In this document: positions 15,011 through 23,515 of the stretch, piece by piece
How positions within the stretch are numbered: the first letter of the stretch is position 1
Layout: the number at the start of each line of letters is the position of its first letter
DNA from: Candidatus Nitrosopelagicus sp.
GTDB lineage: Archaea; Thermoproteota; Nitrososphaeria; Nitrososphaerales; Nitrosopumilaceae
DNA: 37,482 bases
Direction of reading: 5' to 3'
Assembly (NCBI GenBank): GCA_028242535.1
Contig: JAOJYB010000009.1
Span: 1-37,482, forward strand
Program-made: the position numbers and the translations under genes
Notes under the pieces: model-generated
What the model was told of the DNA's origin: nothing
What the model saw: the letters and a program-made list of their open reading frames with translations, nothing else
The model's database searches: none

Positions 15011-15853
15011 ATGGTCGAAGATAATTTTGCAACATTAACTTACGCACAATTACTTAAAGAAGATTTAGGTATATTTCGTCTTGTTCCAAAAGAGGGAAGT
15101 ATTCCAGATTTCAAACCAGGTCAATTTTTAACAATGGGAATGCCAGTAAAAGCAGAAGGAGGTAAGATAGTCAGACGTGCATATTCAATTGCATCACATC
15201 CTGAAAATAAGAAATGTTTTGAGTTTGTCATTAGATGGGTACGAAAACCATTTCCAGGTAGATTAACAACTGAACTATTTAATGCAAAAGAAGGAGATGA
15301 GATTCGTTGGCTTAACCCAACAGGTCACTTGACAATTAATGATGAATTACCAAATGGAGAACCAGATACGAGAAGAATTGTATGTATTGGTGGAGGAACT
15401 GGATTAGCACCATTTGTAAGCTATGCACAACACCTTCATGATATAGGAGATAAGAGAGAAATTGTGGTGTTGCATGGAGCAAGTTATGTTGATGAACTAA
15501 GTTACAAACAACTTCTCACTGATTTAGAAAATGAGAGTATAGATAGAGGAGCAGATAAATGGAATTTTAAATATAGAGCAGCAATTAGTAGACCGCAAGA
15601 ATGGTTTAATCGAGCATGGAAAGGACAAACAGGAAGGGTAGAACAATTCCTAAGAGCCAAAATGGATGAAAACTCACCACTAGAAGAATTAGTTGGGGAA
15701 AAGATTACCAAAGAAAATACGATGTTTTACATTTGTGGATGGCAGGGAACCATTGACGGAACAATGGATTACCTTGAGAACAAAGATTTCGTAACAGAGA
15801 GGAATAAACGTGGAGATGGTAGTTATGAAGTCAAATTCGAATCATATGGATAA
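15011..15853 (+). CDS. Ferredoxin-NADP reductase-like FAD/NAD(P)-binding oxidoreductase, copy 2
   Basis: A 280-residue flavoprotein closely similar to the protein from 4131-4967. FAD motif RRAYSIASH, NAD(P) motif IVCIGGGTGLAPF, and C-terminal FYICGWQGTIDGTMDYL are all present. Differences from copy 1 cluster in the segment after the FAD motif (EGDEIRWLNPTGHLTIND against VGDEVLLGDPTGEDLIIED) and near FLRAKMDENSP, which may change partner or cofactor preference. Reading could begin 37 codons earlier, but the ATG at 15011 matches the N-terminus of the paralogue and the TATA box at 14982-14989. Confidence 0.9.
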   Translation: MVEDNFATLTYAQLLKEDLGIFRLVPKEGSIPDFKPGQFLTMGMPVKAEGGKIVRRAYSIASHPENKKCFEFVIRWVRKPFPGRLTTELFNAKEGDEIRWLNPTGHLTINDELPNGEPDTRRIVCIGGGTGLAPFVSYAQHLHDIGDKREIVVLHGASYVDELSYKQLLTDLENESIDRGADKWNFKYRAAISRPQEWFNRAWKGQTGRVEQFLRAKMDENSPLEELVGEKITKENTMFYICGWQGTIDGTMDYLENKDFVTERNKRGDGSYEVKFESYG

Positions 15854-15910
15854 AAAAAATTCCTACAAAAAAGTTCAATTATTGAAATATGAGACCAAGA
15901 CAATATAATT

Positions 15911-16507
15911 ATGACAATTGCAATTTACTTGGCACATTTGAATCCAGTTACAAATGCACACGCGGAAATTATCAAAGAATTGGCAAAAGAAGACAATGTA
16001 GTAGTCATGCCAGTTAGATTTCTTATTGGAAGTACTGAAATTAACAGTAAAAGCTTTCCATTTACATTTAATGTAAGGAAAGAGATGCTAGAATCAGTAT
16101 TTGGGGATTCAATAATAATTTCAGCAAATTACACTTTTCATGCACCTTTTAAGAGATATTTTCCACCTCTTGTTTCAAAAGGTTCATGGGAATTAAGAAA
16201 GGAGATTCTTAGTGAAATTAAAGGAGAGTATTACACATACACAGGAGATAAGGCAGAAGGATTGATGTTGAAATTATACCGATTAAAGCCAAAGATTGGT
16301 CAGAGAAAAAAACTCTCTGCTACATCAGTAAAAAATGAGATGTATGAATCAGCAACAGGAGAGAAAAGCGATTGGGACAAGCATGTTCCAAAATCAGTTG
16401 CAGAGATAATTAATAAAAATTGGAACATTATTGAAGGATTTGCCTCAACAGAAGATAAAACAATGAGAGTTCTAGGTATGAAATTCCCAAGAGAAGGATA
16501 TAGTTAG
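15911..16507 (+). CDS. Cytidylyltransferase-like nucleotidyltransferase
   Basis: A 198-residue protein whose N-terminus, IYLAHLNPVTNAHAEIIKEL, is the (H/T)xGH-type nucleotide-binding motif of the cytidylyltransferase/NMN adenylyltransferase superfamily, with TNAH in place of TxGH. A second motif, KLSATSVKNEMYESA near residue 135, resembles the ISxTxxR signature. The middle (NYTFHAPFKRYFPPLVSKGSWELRKEI) is unlike standard NadM. It probably transfers a nucleotide to a phosphorylated substrate, but the substrate cannot be read. TATA-like AATATAATT just before the ATG is too close for the main promoter. Confidence 0.7.
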   Translation: MTIAIYLAHLNPVTNAHAEIIKELAKEDNVVVMPVRFLIGSTEINSKSFPFTFNVRKEMLESVFGDSIIISANYTFHAPFKRYFPPLVSKGSWELRKEILSEIKGEYYTYTGDKAEGLMLKLYRLKPKIGQRKKLSATSVKNEMYESATGEKSDWDKHVPKSVAEIINKNWNIIEGFASTEDKTMRVLGMKFPREGYS

Positions 16508-16542
16508 TTATAAAATAAATAGACAAAATTCTAGAATTTTTT

Positions 16543-17457
16543 GTGGGTTCAATATCTGAATTAATTTGGTTTGATGGAAAATTCGTCAAACATAGAAATG
16601 CAAAGATCCCAGTTACAACTCACGCAATTCATTATGGAACATCAGTTTTTGAAGGAATTAGGGCATATTGGAATGGAGAAAAATTAAACATATTCAGATT
16701 AGATGAACATGTTACCAGATTTAGAAATTCAGGAAAATTTTATGACATTGTATTAAGATTTTCAAATAAAGAAATTAAAGATGCAGTAATTAATTTATGT
16801 AAAAAAAATAAGATTAAGACTTCATGTTATATCAGACCATTTTATTTTGTTGGACAATATGGTATTAATTTGCATGTGACACGAAAGGCACCAACACATG
16901 CAGTAGTCTTTTGTTTTCCATTTGGAGATTTATTTAATAAAAATGGCATAACAGCCTGTATTTCAAAATGGAAAAAATTCAATGATAGTTCAACTCCAAC
17001 ACAAGCAAAGATGGGAGGAAATTATCTAAATTCTATTTTAGCCACACAAGATGCAAAAAAGAGAAAATTCGATGAAGCGATTCTATTAGATAAGGATAAT
17101 AAAGTAAGTGAGGCACCTGGGGAAAATATCTTCATTGTCAAAAATGACATATTGATTACACCCCCACTTTCATCATCAGCATTAGATGGCATAACAAGAA
17201 AATCAATATTGGAATTTTCAAAGAATATAAAAATAAAATCAAAGATAAAAGAGATTTCAAGTGATGAATTAAAAAAAGCAGATGAAGTGTTTTTGACTGG
17301 GACAGCTGCAGAGATAACTCCAGTAATTAAGATTGAAACAAAGAAAATAGGAAATGGAAAAGTTGGGGAGATGACAAAGCAAATTATGAATGCATATAGT
17401 GAGATAGTAATGAATAATAACAAAAAATTTTCTAAGTGGTTAACAAACGTGTATTAA
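16543..17457 (+). CDS. ilvE: Branched-chain amino acid aminotransferase
   Basis: PLP enzyme of fold type IV that interconverts branched-chain 2-oxo acids and Leu, Ile and Val. ELIWFDGKFVKHRNAKIPVTTHAIHYGTSVFEGIRAY is the usual N-terminal half pattern (read in pieces: THAIHYG, FEGIRAY). The PLP Lys lies in QAKMGGNYLNS near residue 155, and SEAPGENIFIVK and TGTAAEITPV close the active site. Length 304 aa is normal. The start is GTG at 16543, with TTATAAAATA at 16508-16517 as promoter. It ends 2 bp before the dehydrogenase gene and may be cotranscribed with it. Confidence 0.92.
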   Translation: MGSISELIWFDGKFVKHRNAKIPVTTHAIHYGTSVFEGIRAYWNGEKLNIFRLDEHVTRFRNSGKFYDIVLRFSNKEIKDAVINLCKKNKIKTSCYIRPFYFVGQYGINLHVTRKAPTHAVVFCFPFGDLFNKNGITACISKWKKFNDSSTPTQAKMGGNYLNSILATQDAKKRKFDEAILLDKDNKVSEAPGENIFIVKNDILITPPLSSSALDGITRKSILEFSKNIKIKSKIKEISSDELKKADEVFLTGTAAEITPVIKIETKKIGNGKVGEMTKQIMNAYSEIVMNNNKKFSKWLTNVY

Positions 17458-17459
17458 AA

Positions 17460-18395
17460 ATGAAAGTTATTCAAATTGGAACTGGTGGGTGGGGCAAGAA
17501 TCATTGTAGAGTTTTATCAGAATTTGGAGTACTTTCAGCTATTTGTGATATGGATTATGAAAGAGCAAAAGAATTTGGAGAGAAATATAATGTAAATTAT
17601 TACAAAACAGTAGAAGAGTTATTTGAAAAAGAGGATTTTGATGCAGCGTTTATTTGTACACCAACATCGACTCATTCAGAGTTAGCCTCAAAATTAATTG
17701 AAAAAAAGAAACATGTTTTTGTAGAAAAACCAATGACATATCTTTCTGAGGATGGTGAGAGATTAGTTGAACAAGCTAAAAAAAATAAAGTCATCTTAAC
17801 ATGTGGATATATTGAGAGATTCAATCCTGCAGTAGATCATGTGAAAGAGTATCTAAAATCAAAAAAATTCGGAGATTTAATTAGATTAGAATTTTATCGT
17901 GAGCATAGAATGCCTCCACATATCAAAGATGTTGGAATAATTTATGATACAAGTGTTCATGACATTGATACTGCAATGTGGCTTTTTGATGAGACCCCAC
18001 AAGTGGTATTTGCAAAATCAGGGCAGATAAATCATGAACATGAGGATTTTGCTACAATAATGCTAGGTTTCAAAGATAATAGAGTAGCTACAATTTCTTC
18101 AAATTGGATTACACCAACTAGAGTGAGAAATTTTAATGCAGTGTGTACTGATGGGCGAATTTTTTCAGATTTCATTACTCAAGAGATACGTGTTGAGACA
18201 GACAAGGGAACTGAGAATCCAAGTAGCCAAAAAGAAGAACCATTGTCATTAGAAATTAGAAATTTTCTAGACGCGATTGAAGATAAAAATGAGTTAAGAG
18301 TAAAACCAGAACAGGCTGTAAATGTCACAAGAATTGCAGAAGCAGCTCTTTTATCTAGTCAAAAAGGAATCCCAATTTATCTGGATATAAAATGA
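17460..18395 (+). CDS. Gfo/Idh/MocA family sugar dehydrogenase
   Basis: A 311-residue NAD(P)-dependent oxidoreductase. The Rossmann motif GTGGWGKNHCRVL is at the N-terminus, FVEKPMTYL is the EKP motif that holds the catalytic Lys, and YDTSVHDIDTAMWLF is the conserved H-D-x-D segment. Family members oxidise or reduce sugars and nucleotide sugars. With the hexapeptide acetyltransferase two genes on, it resembles the WbpB/WlbA plus WbpD/WlbB pair that builds N-acetylated diamino sugars, so a nucleotide-sugar substrate is likely. ATG at 17460 is preferred to upstream in-frame codons that overlap ilvE. The stop overlaps the next start (ATGA). Confidence 0.88.
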   Translation: MKVIQIGTGGWGKNHCRVLSEFGVLSAICDMDYERAKEFGEKYNVNYYKTVEELFEKEDFDAAFICTPTSTHSELASKLIEKKKHVFVEKPMTYLSEDGERLVEQAKKNKVILTCGYIERFNPAVDHVKEYLKSKKFGDLIRLEFYREHRMPPHIKDVGIIYDTSVHDIDTAMWLFDETPQVVFAKSGQINHEHEDFATIMLGFKDNRVATISSNWITPTRVRNFNAVCTDGRIFSDFITQEIRVETDKGTENPSSQKEEPLSLEIRNFLDAIEDKNELRVKPEQAVNVTRIAEAALLSSQKGIPIYLDIK

Positions 18396-18661
18396 AAAAA
18401 AAATTATTAGATATTTTGGCATGTCCTATGTGTAAGAATCATCCACTAGAATTAATTGAGATCAAATCAAAAAATGATGAGATTCAAGAAGGTGCAATTT
18501 ACTGTACTTCGTGTAAGAGACATTTTCTAATAATTGAAGAAATTCCAGTTATGCTTCCAGATGAATTAAGAGATAAAAAACAGGAAGATGAATTTCTTAA
18601 AAGAAATAGAGAAGTACTCCCAGAAAAGATTATCACTCAAGGAAAACCCTGGCATTTGTGA
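18392..18661 (+). CDS. Trm112-like zinc-binding protein
   Basis: An 89-residue protein starting [24 protein letters not shown], then [22 protein letters not shown]. The two CxxC pairs and the I-P-V-M-L-P ending are the Trm112/UPF0434 fold, whose members hold and activate methyltransferases (known of the family). No methyltransferase is in this operon, so the partner may be elsewhere. It is translationally coupled on both sides: ATGA with the sugar dehydrogenase and GTGA with the acetyltransferase. Confidence 0.88.
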   Translation: MKKKLLDILACPMCKNHPLELIEIKSKNDEIQEGAIYCTSCKRHFLIIEEIPVMLPDELRDKKQEDEFLKRNREVLPEKIITQGKPWHL

Positions 18662-19146
18662 TCATATTGGTTGAAAATTTTATTTCAGAAAAAGCAAAGA
18701 TTGGAGATGATGTAAAAATATGGCATTTTGTATATGTTGGAGATAATACAGAGATTGGAGATAATGTAAAAATTGGTTCACTATCTCATGTGGATTATGA
18801 TGTGAAAATTGGAAACGATACAAGAATTGAAGGACTGGTTTACATTCCACCGTTATCAAGAATTGGAAAAAATGTTTTCATTGGACCTTCAGTCTCATTG
18901 ACAAATGATCCATTTCCACCAAGTGAAAAATTAATTGGGGTTACAATAAACGATAATGCAATAATTGGTAGTAGAGCTGTAATCAAGGCAGGAGTAACTA
19001 TTGGAGAAAATAGTGTAGTTGCAATGGGTGCAGTTGTAACTAAAGATGTACCACCAAACACAGTTGTAGGCGGCGTTCCTGCCAAAATTATGTATTCAAA
19101 AGAAGAATATAATAAAAAACAACTAGATTGGAAAAATTCTAACTAG
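18658..19146 (+). CDS. Left-handed beta-helix (hexapeptide) acyltransferase
   Basis: A 162-residue protein made of hexapeptide repeats ([LIV]-G-x4): [27 protein letters not shown], then [16 protein letters not shown] and [29 protein letters not shown]. The last is the standard C-terminal motif of sugar acetyltransferases of the WbpD/WlbB/PglD kind. It probably acetylates an amino group on a nucleotide sugar. The start is GTG at 18658, overlapping the Trm112-like stop. It converges with ferritin, the stops overlapping by 4 bp. Confidence 0.88.
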   Translation: MIILVENFISEKAKIGDDVKIWHFVYVGDNTEIGDNVKIGSLSHVDYDVKIGNDTRIEGLVYIPPLSRIGKNVFIGPSVSLTNDPFPPSEKLIGVTINDNAIIGSRAVIKAGVTIGENSVVAMGAVVTKDVPPNTVVGGVPAKIMYSKEEYNKKQLDWKNSN

Positions 19147-19661
19147 TTCTGAGATTCAGTTGTAGCAGAATTTGCCATCCCGCCAAGTAATTTATCAATC
19201 TCATAAATTGCAAGTTTGTCACGACCTAAGAGATTAAACTTTTGTAAAATATTCTCAAATTGCTGTTCTTCTTCAATTTGTTCATTGACAAAGAATTGTA
19301 GAAATGTAAACGAGTTATGATCTTTATCTTTTTGAGCAATATCAACCATTTTGTTTATTGATTTTGTAACAACTTGTTCATTTGTTAATGTGGTTTTACA
19401 TATTGCTTCTAATGATTTGAAAGTTTTTGGTGGTTGTTTTACTGCAGGAATTATTGCACCCACACCTTGACCATTTAGAAAATTTACAAATTTTAACATG
19501 TGTAAATGCTCTTCTTCAGCTTGTGCATAGAAAAATTCAGCAGAACCATCATAGCCAGTTATTTCACACCATGAAGCTGCAGAAAGATATGCATTAGCTG
19601 CATTTGCCTCCATAGAAATTTGGTTATTCAGTGCTTTAACTAAAGGAGCAGATATTTTCAT
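19143..19661 (-). CDS. ftn: Ferritin
   Basis: A 172-residue four-helix-bundle iron storage protein. Ferroxidase-type ligands are visible: E18 in [14 protein letters not shown]50/E51 and H54 in [12 protein letters not shown], and the later helix [14 protein letters not shown] with further Glu and Gln. The length, the absence of a heme-binding Met region and the loop [16 protein letters not shown] favour classical ferritin over bacterioferritin. In an Fe-rich metabolism like this one (SDH, ferredoxin) it would buffer iron. ATG at 19661. Confidence 0.93.
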   Translation of the reverse strand: MKISAPLVKALNNQISMEANAANAYLSAASWCEITGYDGSAEFFYAQAEEEHLHMLKFVNFLNGQGVGAIIPAVKQPPKTFKSLEAICKTTLTNEQVVTKSINKMVDIAQKDKDHNSFTFLQFFVNEQIEEEQQFENILQKFNLLGRDKLAIYEIDKLLGGMANSATTESQN

Positions 19662-19768
19662 AGTATGATTTATTCTCCAGAGTTAAAATACTTCTCGAAA
19701 ATTACGCTTACCTAATTACTCTAAGCTAAGTGCAAAAGTTCTAAATTGAACCTCAATTATGCAATCAT

Positions 19769-21310
19769 ATGTCAGACAATTCCTTAATGGAAAAATTTGA
19801 ACAAGAAGTATGGTCCAAAGTTCCTCACAGAGAAGAAAAAGATGGTAAAGTAGAGATAGTTAATGCAACTCCTTTGATAGATCTGACAGATGATTTGAAA
19901 GAATGTGCAAAAACGGTATATGACGTAGATATTAGTGGAAAAGATTTCAAAGTGTATGGTAAGTTTGATGGTACCTTACTGACAGGTTCAATCAAAGTAA
20001 GACCTGCTGTTAACATAATTCATGATGCGATAACTACAGGTAAGATTACCTCAGGAACAACAGTAATTGAAGCTACGTCAGGAAACTTTGGAATTGCCCT
20101 TGGCTTACTCTCAAAAATTGGTGTCACTGCAATTGCACTTGTTTCAAGAAAACTTCAAGAAGGTGTTTTCAAAGAATTAAGAAATGGAAATATTCGAATC
20201 ATGGATCTTGATATGGATATTTGTCCTGCACCTGGAATGGAAGATAAACAAGATGCATTGGTTGCAAAAGCTACCGCTGCAAACATTCGTTCACAGATGA
20301 TTGATCTTGGATTTGAGCCTAAAACTTTTGATGACAATATTTCAGAGATTGAAACACTTTTAGCTAAAAAAGATATAATCAATTTAGCAAAATTCCTTGC
20401 AAAAATTTACAATTTATTCTGTCCTGAGCAGTACGATAATGATTTGAATGTTGATGCACATAGAACTGTTACAGGTGTTGAAATTGATCAGCAGTTGCAT
20501 GAAAATGGGGAATCATTAGAAAATTACAATATTGTTTGTACATTTGGAACTGGTGGAACATCTGGTGGTCTAAGTAGATATTTTGATGAGAAATATAATA
20601 AAAAAGGAGTTCACGTGATATTTCCACCAGACCAACAAGATGTTGCAGGAATAAGAACAGTAGGAAATGCAGACGGTCTAAAATATTATAACCCAGATAA
20701 ATATGCAGGTAAACATCAAGTAGATTTTGAACAAGCAAAACCACTTCTAAAATTCTTTGTAGATAAAGGACATGATATGGGCGAAAGTAGTGCTCTCGAA
20801 CTTTATGCAGCTTTACAAATGATATACAAAAATGGAGGAAATTATGTTGTGATGATTTGTGATGGAATTGACAAATATAGAAAGAATTTCGAGAAAATTG
20901 GAAATGGTATTACACCAAATCAAGTGTCACAGCAAGATGTTGCATCAAATGCAAATGAGTATAATAAAGTAATATGGATTCATACTCAGTATACTCCACG
21001 TGAAGAAGGAATTGAATTACTTGCAAAATCACTCGGTATTGATAAGAGTAAGATTGTTGTGCCAAATGCCAGAATAGCACAACAATTACTATCAGGACAA
21101 CAAATTCCTGAGGAAATTGATAATGCATTACAAGAATCTAATGGAAAATCATTAATGGTATGTATGGCAGGAAGAACATCATTAATGGCTGCAAATGTTT
21201 TAGCAGAAAAGGGTATTCAAACCGATAGTCTAACTGGAGGAATTACTGGCCTTCCCGAAAGTCAAACTAAAGATATGTCAGAGATAATTGAGCAAGCATC
21301 CCAATTTTGA
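19769..21310 (+). CDS. Cysteine-synthase-like PLP enzyme fused to a rhodanese domain
   Basis: A 513-residue two-domain protein. Residues about 30-395 are a fold-type II PLP enzyme: LTGSIKVRPA with the PLP Lys (K76), the substrate loop EATSGNFGIAL (101-111) and the phosphate loop GTGGTSGG (260-267). They resemble cysteine synthase or threonine synthase. Residues about 398-513 are a rhodanese-like domain, with active-site loop CMAGRTS (Cys 465) and the downstream GGITGLPE. The join suggests sulfur is passed as persulfide between the domains, or used to make Cys or a thiocompound; this is inference. Between 160 and 245 there is an insertion not seen in the short cysteine synthases. Confidence 0.85.
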   Translation: MSDNSLMEKFEQEVWSKVPHREEKDGKVEIVNATPLIDLTDDLKECAKTVYDVDISGKDFKVYGKFDGTLLTGSIKVRPAVNIIHDAITTGKITSGTTVIEATSGNFGIALGLLSKIGVTAIALVSRKLQEGVFKELRNGNIRIMDLDMDICPAPGMEDKQDALVAKATAANIRSQMIDLGFEPKTFDDNISEIETLLAKKDIINLAKFLAKIYNLFCPEQYDNDLNVDAHRTVTGVEIDQQLHENGESLENYNIVCTFGTGGTSGGLSRYFDEKYNKKGVHVIFPPDQQDVAGIRTVGNADGLKYYNPDKYAGKHQVDFEQAKPLLKFFVDKGHDMGESSALELYAALQMIYKNGGNYVVMICDGIDKYRKNFEKIGNGITPNQVSQQDVASNANEYNKVIWIHTQYTPREEGIELLAKSLGIDKSKIVVPNARIAQQLLSGQQIPEEIDNALQESNGKSLMVCMAGRTSLMAANVLAEKGIQTDSLTGGITGLPESQTKDMSEIIEQASQF

Positions 21311-21343
21311 TGTTTATTAAGATACTGTAAATAAATAAAATTT

Positions 21344-21796
21344 ATGAAATGTCTTTCGGTTTGTCAACCATTTGCTGAGTTAATTGTTCAAGGAAAAAAG
21401 ACAATTGAATTGAGAAAATGGAATACTAAATTTCGAGGTGAGTTTTTGATTCATGCTGCAAAAAATATTCTTATACAAGATTGCAGACGAATGAAAATAT
21501 CACCATCATCAATTACAGTCGGTGCAATAATAGGAAAAGTAAATCTAGTTGATGTAAAAAAATATGATTCAGATAAAGAACTTTACACTGATAAGAAAAA
21601 ACATCATTCAATATCAAGCAAAACAAATAACAAGTATGGATTCATTTTAGAAAATCCAAAAAAATTACGAGTGCCTATTCCATATTCGGGAAAACTAAAT
21701 TTCTTTGAGTTTCAACCGGATGAGATAAAAAATAATGATATCAAAATAGAACTTTTTGAAGAAGAACATCGGTACATGTGGATAAATCATCATTAA
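21344..21796 (+). CDS. ASCH domain protein
   Basis: A 150-residue protein whose start, MKCLSVCQPFAELIVQGKKTIELRKWNT, is the ASCH domain signature (Q-P-[FY/W]-A..I..G.K..E.R). RGEFLIHAAKN and VGAIIGKVNLVDV follow. ASCH domains have a PUA-like fold and are thought to bind RNA or act on modified nucleosides; the target here is unknown. It sits between the PLP-rhodanese gene and TBP on the same strand, each with its own probable promoter. Confidence 0.85.
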   Translation: MKCLSVCQPFAELIVQGKKTIELRKWNTKFRGEFLIHAAKNILIQDCRRMKISPSSITVGAIIGKVNLVDVKKYDSDKELYTDKKKHHSISSKTNNKYGFILENPKKLRVPIPYSGKLNFFEFQPDEIKNNDIKIELFEEEHRYMWINHH

Positions 21797-21826
21797 TTGT
21801 AATAATAGACCGAAATCAAATCCATG

Positions 21827-21836
21827 TATATATAAA
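21827..21836 (+). promoter_or_regulatory. Strong TATA box of the tbp gene
   Basis: TATATATAAA is centred 26.5 bp before the TBP start codon, so transcription would begin at about the ATG. It is the best TATA match in the window. Confidence 0.7.
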
Positions 21837-21857
21837 GGGAGTATTTAAAGAGTAAAA

Positions 21858-22421
21858 ATGCCACAGACAAAACCAATAGTAAGTGTAGAAAACGTAGTAG
21901 CTTCTGCATCAGTTGATCAAAAAATAGATCTAAATGATATTACGAAAAAATTTCCTGCAACAGAATACCATCCAGACCAATTTCCAGGTTTGGTTTTTCG
22001 CTTGGAAAGTCCAAGAACTGCTACACTGATCTTTAGAACGGGTAAAATGGTATGTACCGGTGCAAAATCTGAAGAAATGGCAGTAAAAGCTGTTCAGACG
22101 GTTGTAAAACAATTACGCAAAGGAGGCATAAAGATTAAGAAAGATGCAGTCATTACTGTACAAAATATTGTTGCTGCAATAAATCTAGGAGGAAAAATTC
22201 ATCTAGAGCAGGCAGCGAGAACATTACCAAGAAGCATGTACGAACCTGAACAATTTCCAGGTTTAATTCATAGAATGCTTGACCCAAAAACAGTAATTCT
22301 TCTGTTTGCATCAGGCAAGCTTGTATGCACAGGTGCCAAAAAAGAGGCAGATGTGTATAGATCAGTACATAACCTACATTCTACATTAGAAGAAAAAGAA
22401 TTAATGATCTACGATATGTAG
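21858..22421 (+). CDS. tbp: TATA-box-binding protein
   Basis: General transcription factor that binds TATA boxes and recruits TFB and RNA polymerase. The 187 residues form two direct repeats of about 90 residues, each with FPGL-x-x-R and then a strand ending in GK-x-VCTGAK: FPGLVFRLESPRTATLIF...GKMVCTGAK and FPGLIHRMLDPKTVILLF...GKLVCTGAK. Length and repeat layout are normal for archaea. Its own promoter carries the strongest TATA box here, so self-dependence of expression is expected. ATG at 21858. Confidence 0.97.
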   Translation: MPQTKPIVSVENVVASASVDQKIDLNDITKKFPATEYHPDQFPGLVFRLESPRTATLIFRTGKMVCTGAKSEEMAVKAVQTVVKQLRKGGIKIKKDAVITVQNIVAAINLGGKIHLEQAARTLPRSMYEPEQFPGLIHRMLDPKTVILLFASGKLVCTGAKKEADVYRSVHNLHSTLEEKELMIYDM

Positions 22422-22444
22422 AGTTTACAATTCATTTATTATTT

Positions 22445-22837
22445 TTAAATTTTCTTTAGTTCTTCCTCAATCTCAAATAGAGATTTATTTTTTGGATCTA
22501 ATTCCTTAATCTTGTTGCAGCATTCAATTACCTTTTCTCTATTTTTCAGATTAAGGTACACACTTGCTTTAATTGCCAAAGCATCAAGATCAAATATACC
22601 AATTTCTAAAACATTATTCATGTATTCCAATGTTTTTTGAGAATCGCCTTTGATGTAATAGATGGTTCCAATAATGAATGCAATATCAGGATCATGTTCA
22701 AGTTTTTTTTCAATTCCATGACCATATTCTAGTGCTTCATCATATTTTTTTTCTCTTTCTACAGAATTTTTTTCTTTTCTTGCTTGTTTGATAAGCGTTC
22801 TAAGACGACGTCGAGGATTATTAAAAAGACCAGTCAA
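22445..22837 (-). CDS. Small TPR-like protein
   Basis: A 130-residue helical protein with tetratricopeptide-like repeats: KKYDEALEYGHGIEKKLEHDPDIAFIIGTIYYIKGD, then QKTLEYMNNVLEIGIFDLDALAIKASVYLNLKN and REKVIECCNKIKELDPKNKSL, read in pieces. The N-terminus is basic (NNPRRRLRTLIKQARK). TTG at 22837 is the probable start because an in-frame stop lies shortly upstream and no ATG is near. Its start lies 15 bp after the stop of the aldolase gene, so it is probably the last gene of the pentose phosphate operon. Function unknown; probably a protein-binding scaffold. Confidence 0.75.
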   Translation of the reverse strand: MTGLFNNPRRRLRTLIKQARKEKNSVEREKKYDEALEYGHGIEKKLEHDPDIAFIIGTIYYIKGDSQKTLEYMNNVLEIGIFDLDALAIKASVYLNLKNREKVIECCNKIKELDPKNKSLFEIEEELKKI

Positions 22838-22852
22838 GAGATATCCGAAATA

Positions 22853-23515
22853 TTATGCTTTTTTTGATAAATCAGACTGTAATTTCTGCCAGTCAGATAG
22901 GAACATTTTAAGACCTTTATCAGTTAAAGAGTGACCAAGCATTTTTGCTAATACACTGGCAGGTAAAGTTACAACATCAGCGCCGATTTTTGCTGCATCT
23001 ACAACATGTTGTGGATGTCTTACACTAGCAACAAGAATTTGTGTTTTAAAATCATAATTTGAAAAAACTTGTTTAATTTCTCTAATTAGATCCATACCAG
23101 TGTGACCAATATCATCTAATCTTCCAATGAAAGGACTAACATATTTTGCACCTGCCTTAGCAGCAAGAAGTGCCTGATTGGCTGAAAATACAAGTGTAAC
23201 ATTTACAGGTATTCCTTGTTCTGAAAAACTCTTACAAGCTTTTAGACCATCACCTGTCATTGGACATTTGACAACAACATGATCACCATATTCTCGAAGT
23301 TTTTTTCCTTCTTCCATCATTCCATTATAATCAGTGCTTACAACTTCTAAACTAACATCACCTTTGATTATTCTAGTGATTTCTTCCATTGCTGCATGTG
23401 GATCACCACCTTCTTTTGCAAGTAATGAGGGGTTTGTGGTAATTCCATCCAGTAAGCCCATGTCATTATATTTTCGAATATCTTCAATATTCGCAGTATC
23501 AAGGAAAATTTTCAT
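22853..23515 (-). CDS. tal: Transaldolase / fructose-6-phosphate aldolase family
   Basis: A 220-residue Schiff-base aldolase of the small transaldolase type. The N-terminus MKIFLDTANIEDIRKYN and GITTNPSLLAKEGG are diagnostic. The active-site Lys is in VVVKCPMTGDGLKA near residue 84, and PFIGRLDDIG and ASVRHPQHVVDAAKIGADVVTLPASVL follow. Members are either transaldolase or fructose-6-phosphate aldolase; the context with transketolase and epimerase favours transaldolase. ATG overlaps the stop of the transketolase C-subunit gene (ATGA). Confidence 0.92.
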   Translation of the reverse strand: MKIFLDTANIEDIRKYNDMGLLDGITTNPSLLAKEGGDPHAAMEEITRIIKGDVSLEVVSTDYNGMMEEGKKLREYGDHVVVKCPMTGDGLKACKSFSEQGIPVNVTLVFSANQALLAAKAGAKYVSPFIGRLDDIGHTGMDLIREIKQVFSNYDFKTQILVASVRHPQHVVDAAKIGADVVTLPASVLAKMLGHSLTDKGLKMFLSDWQKLQSDLSKKA

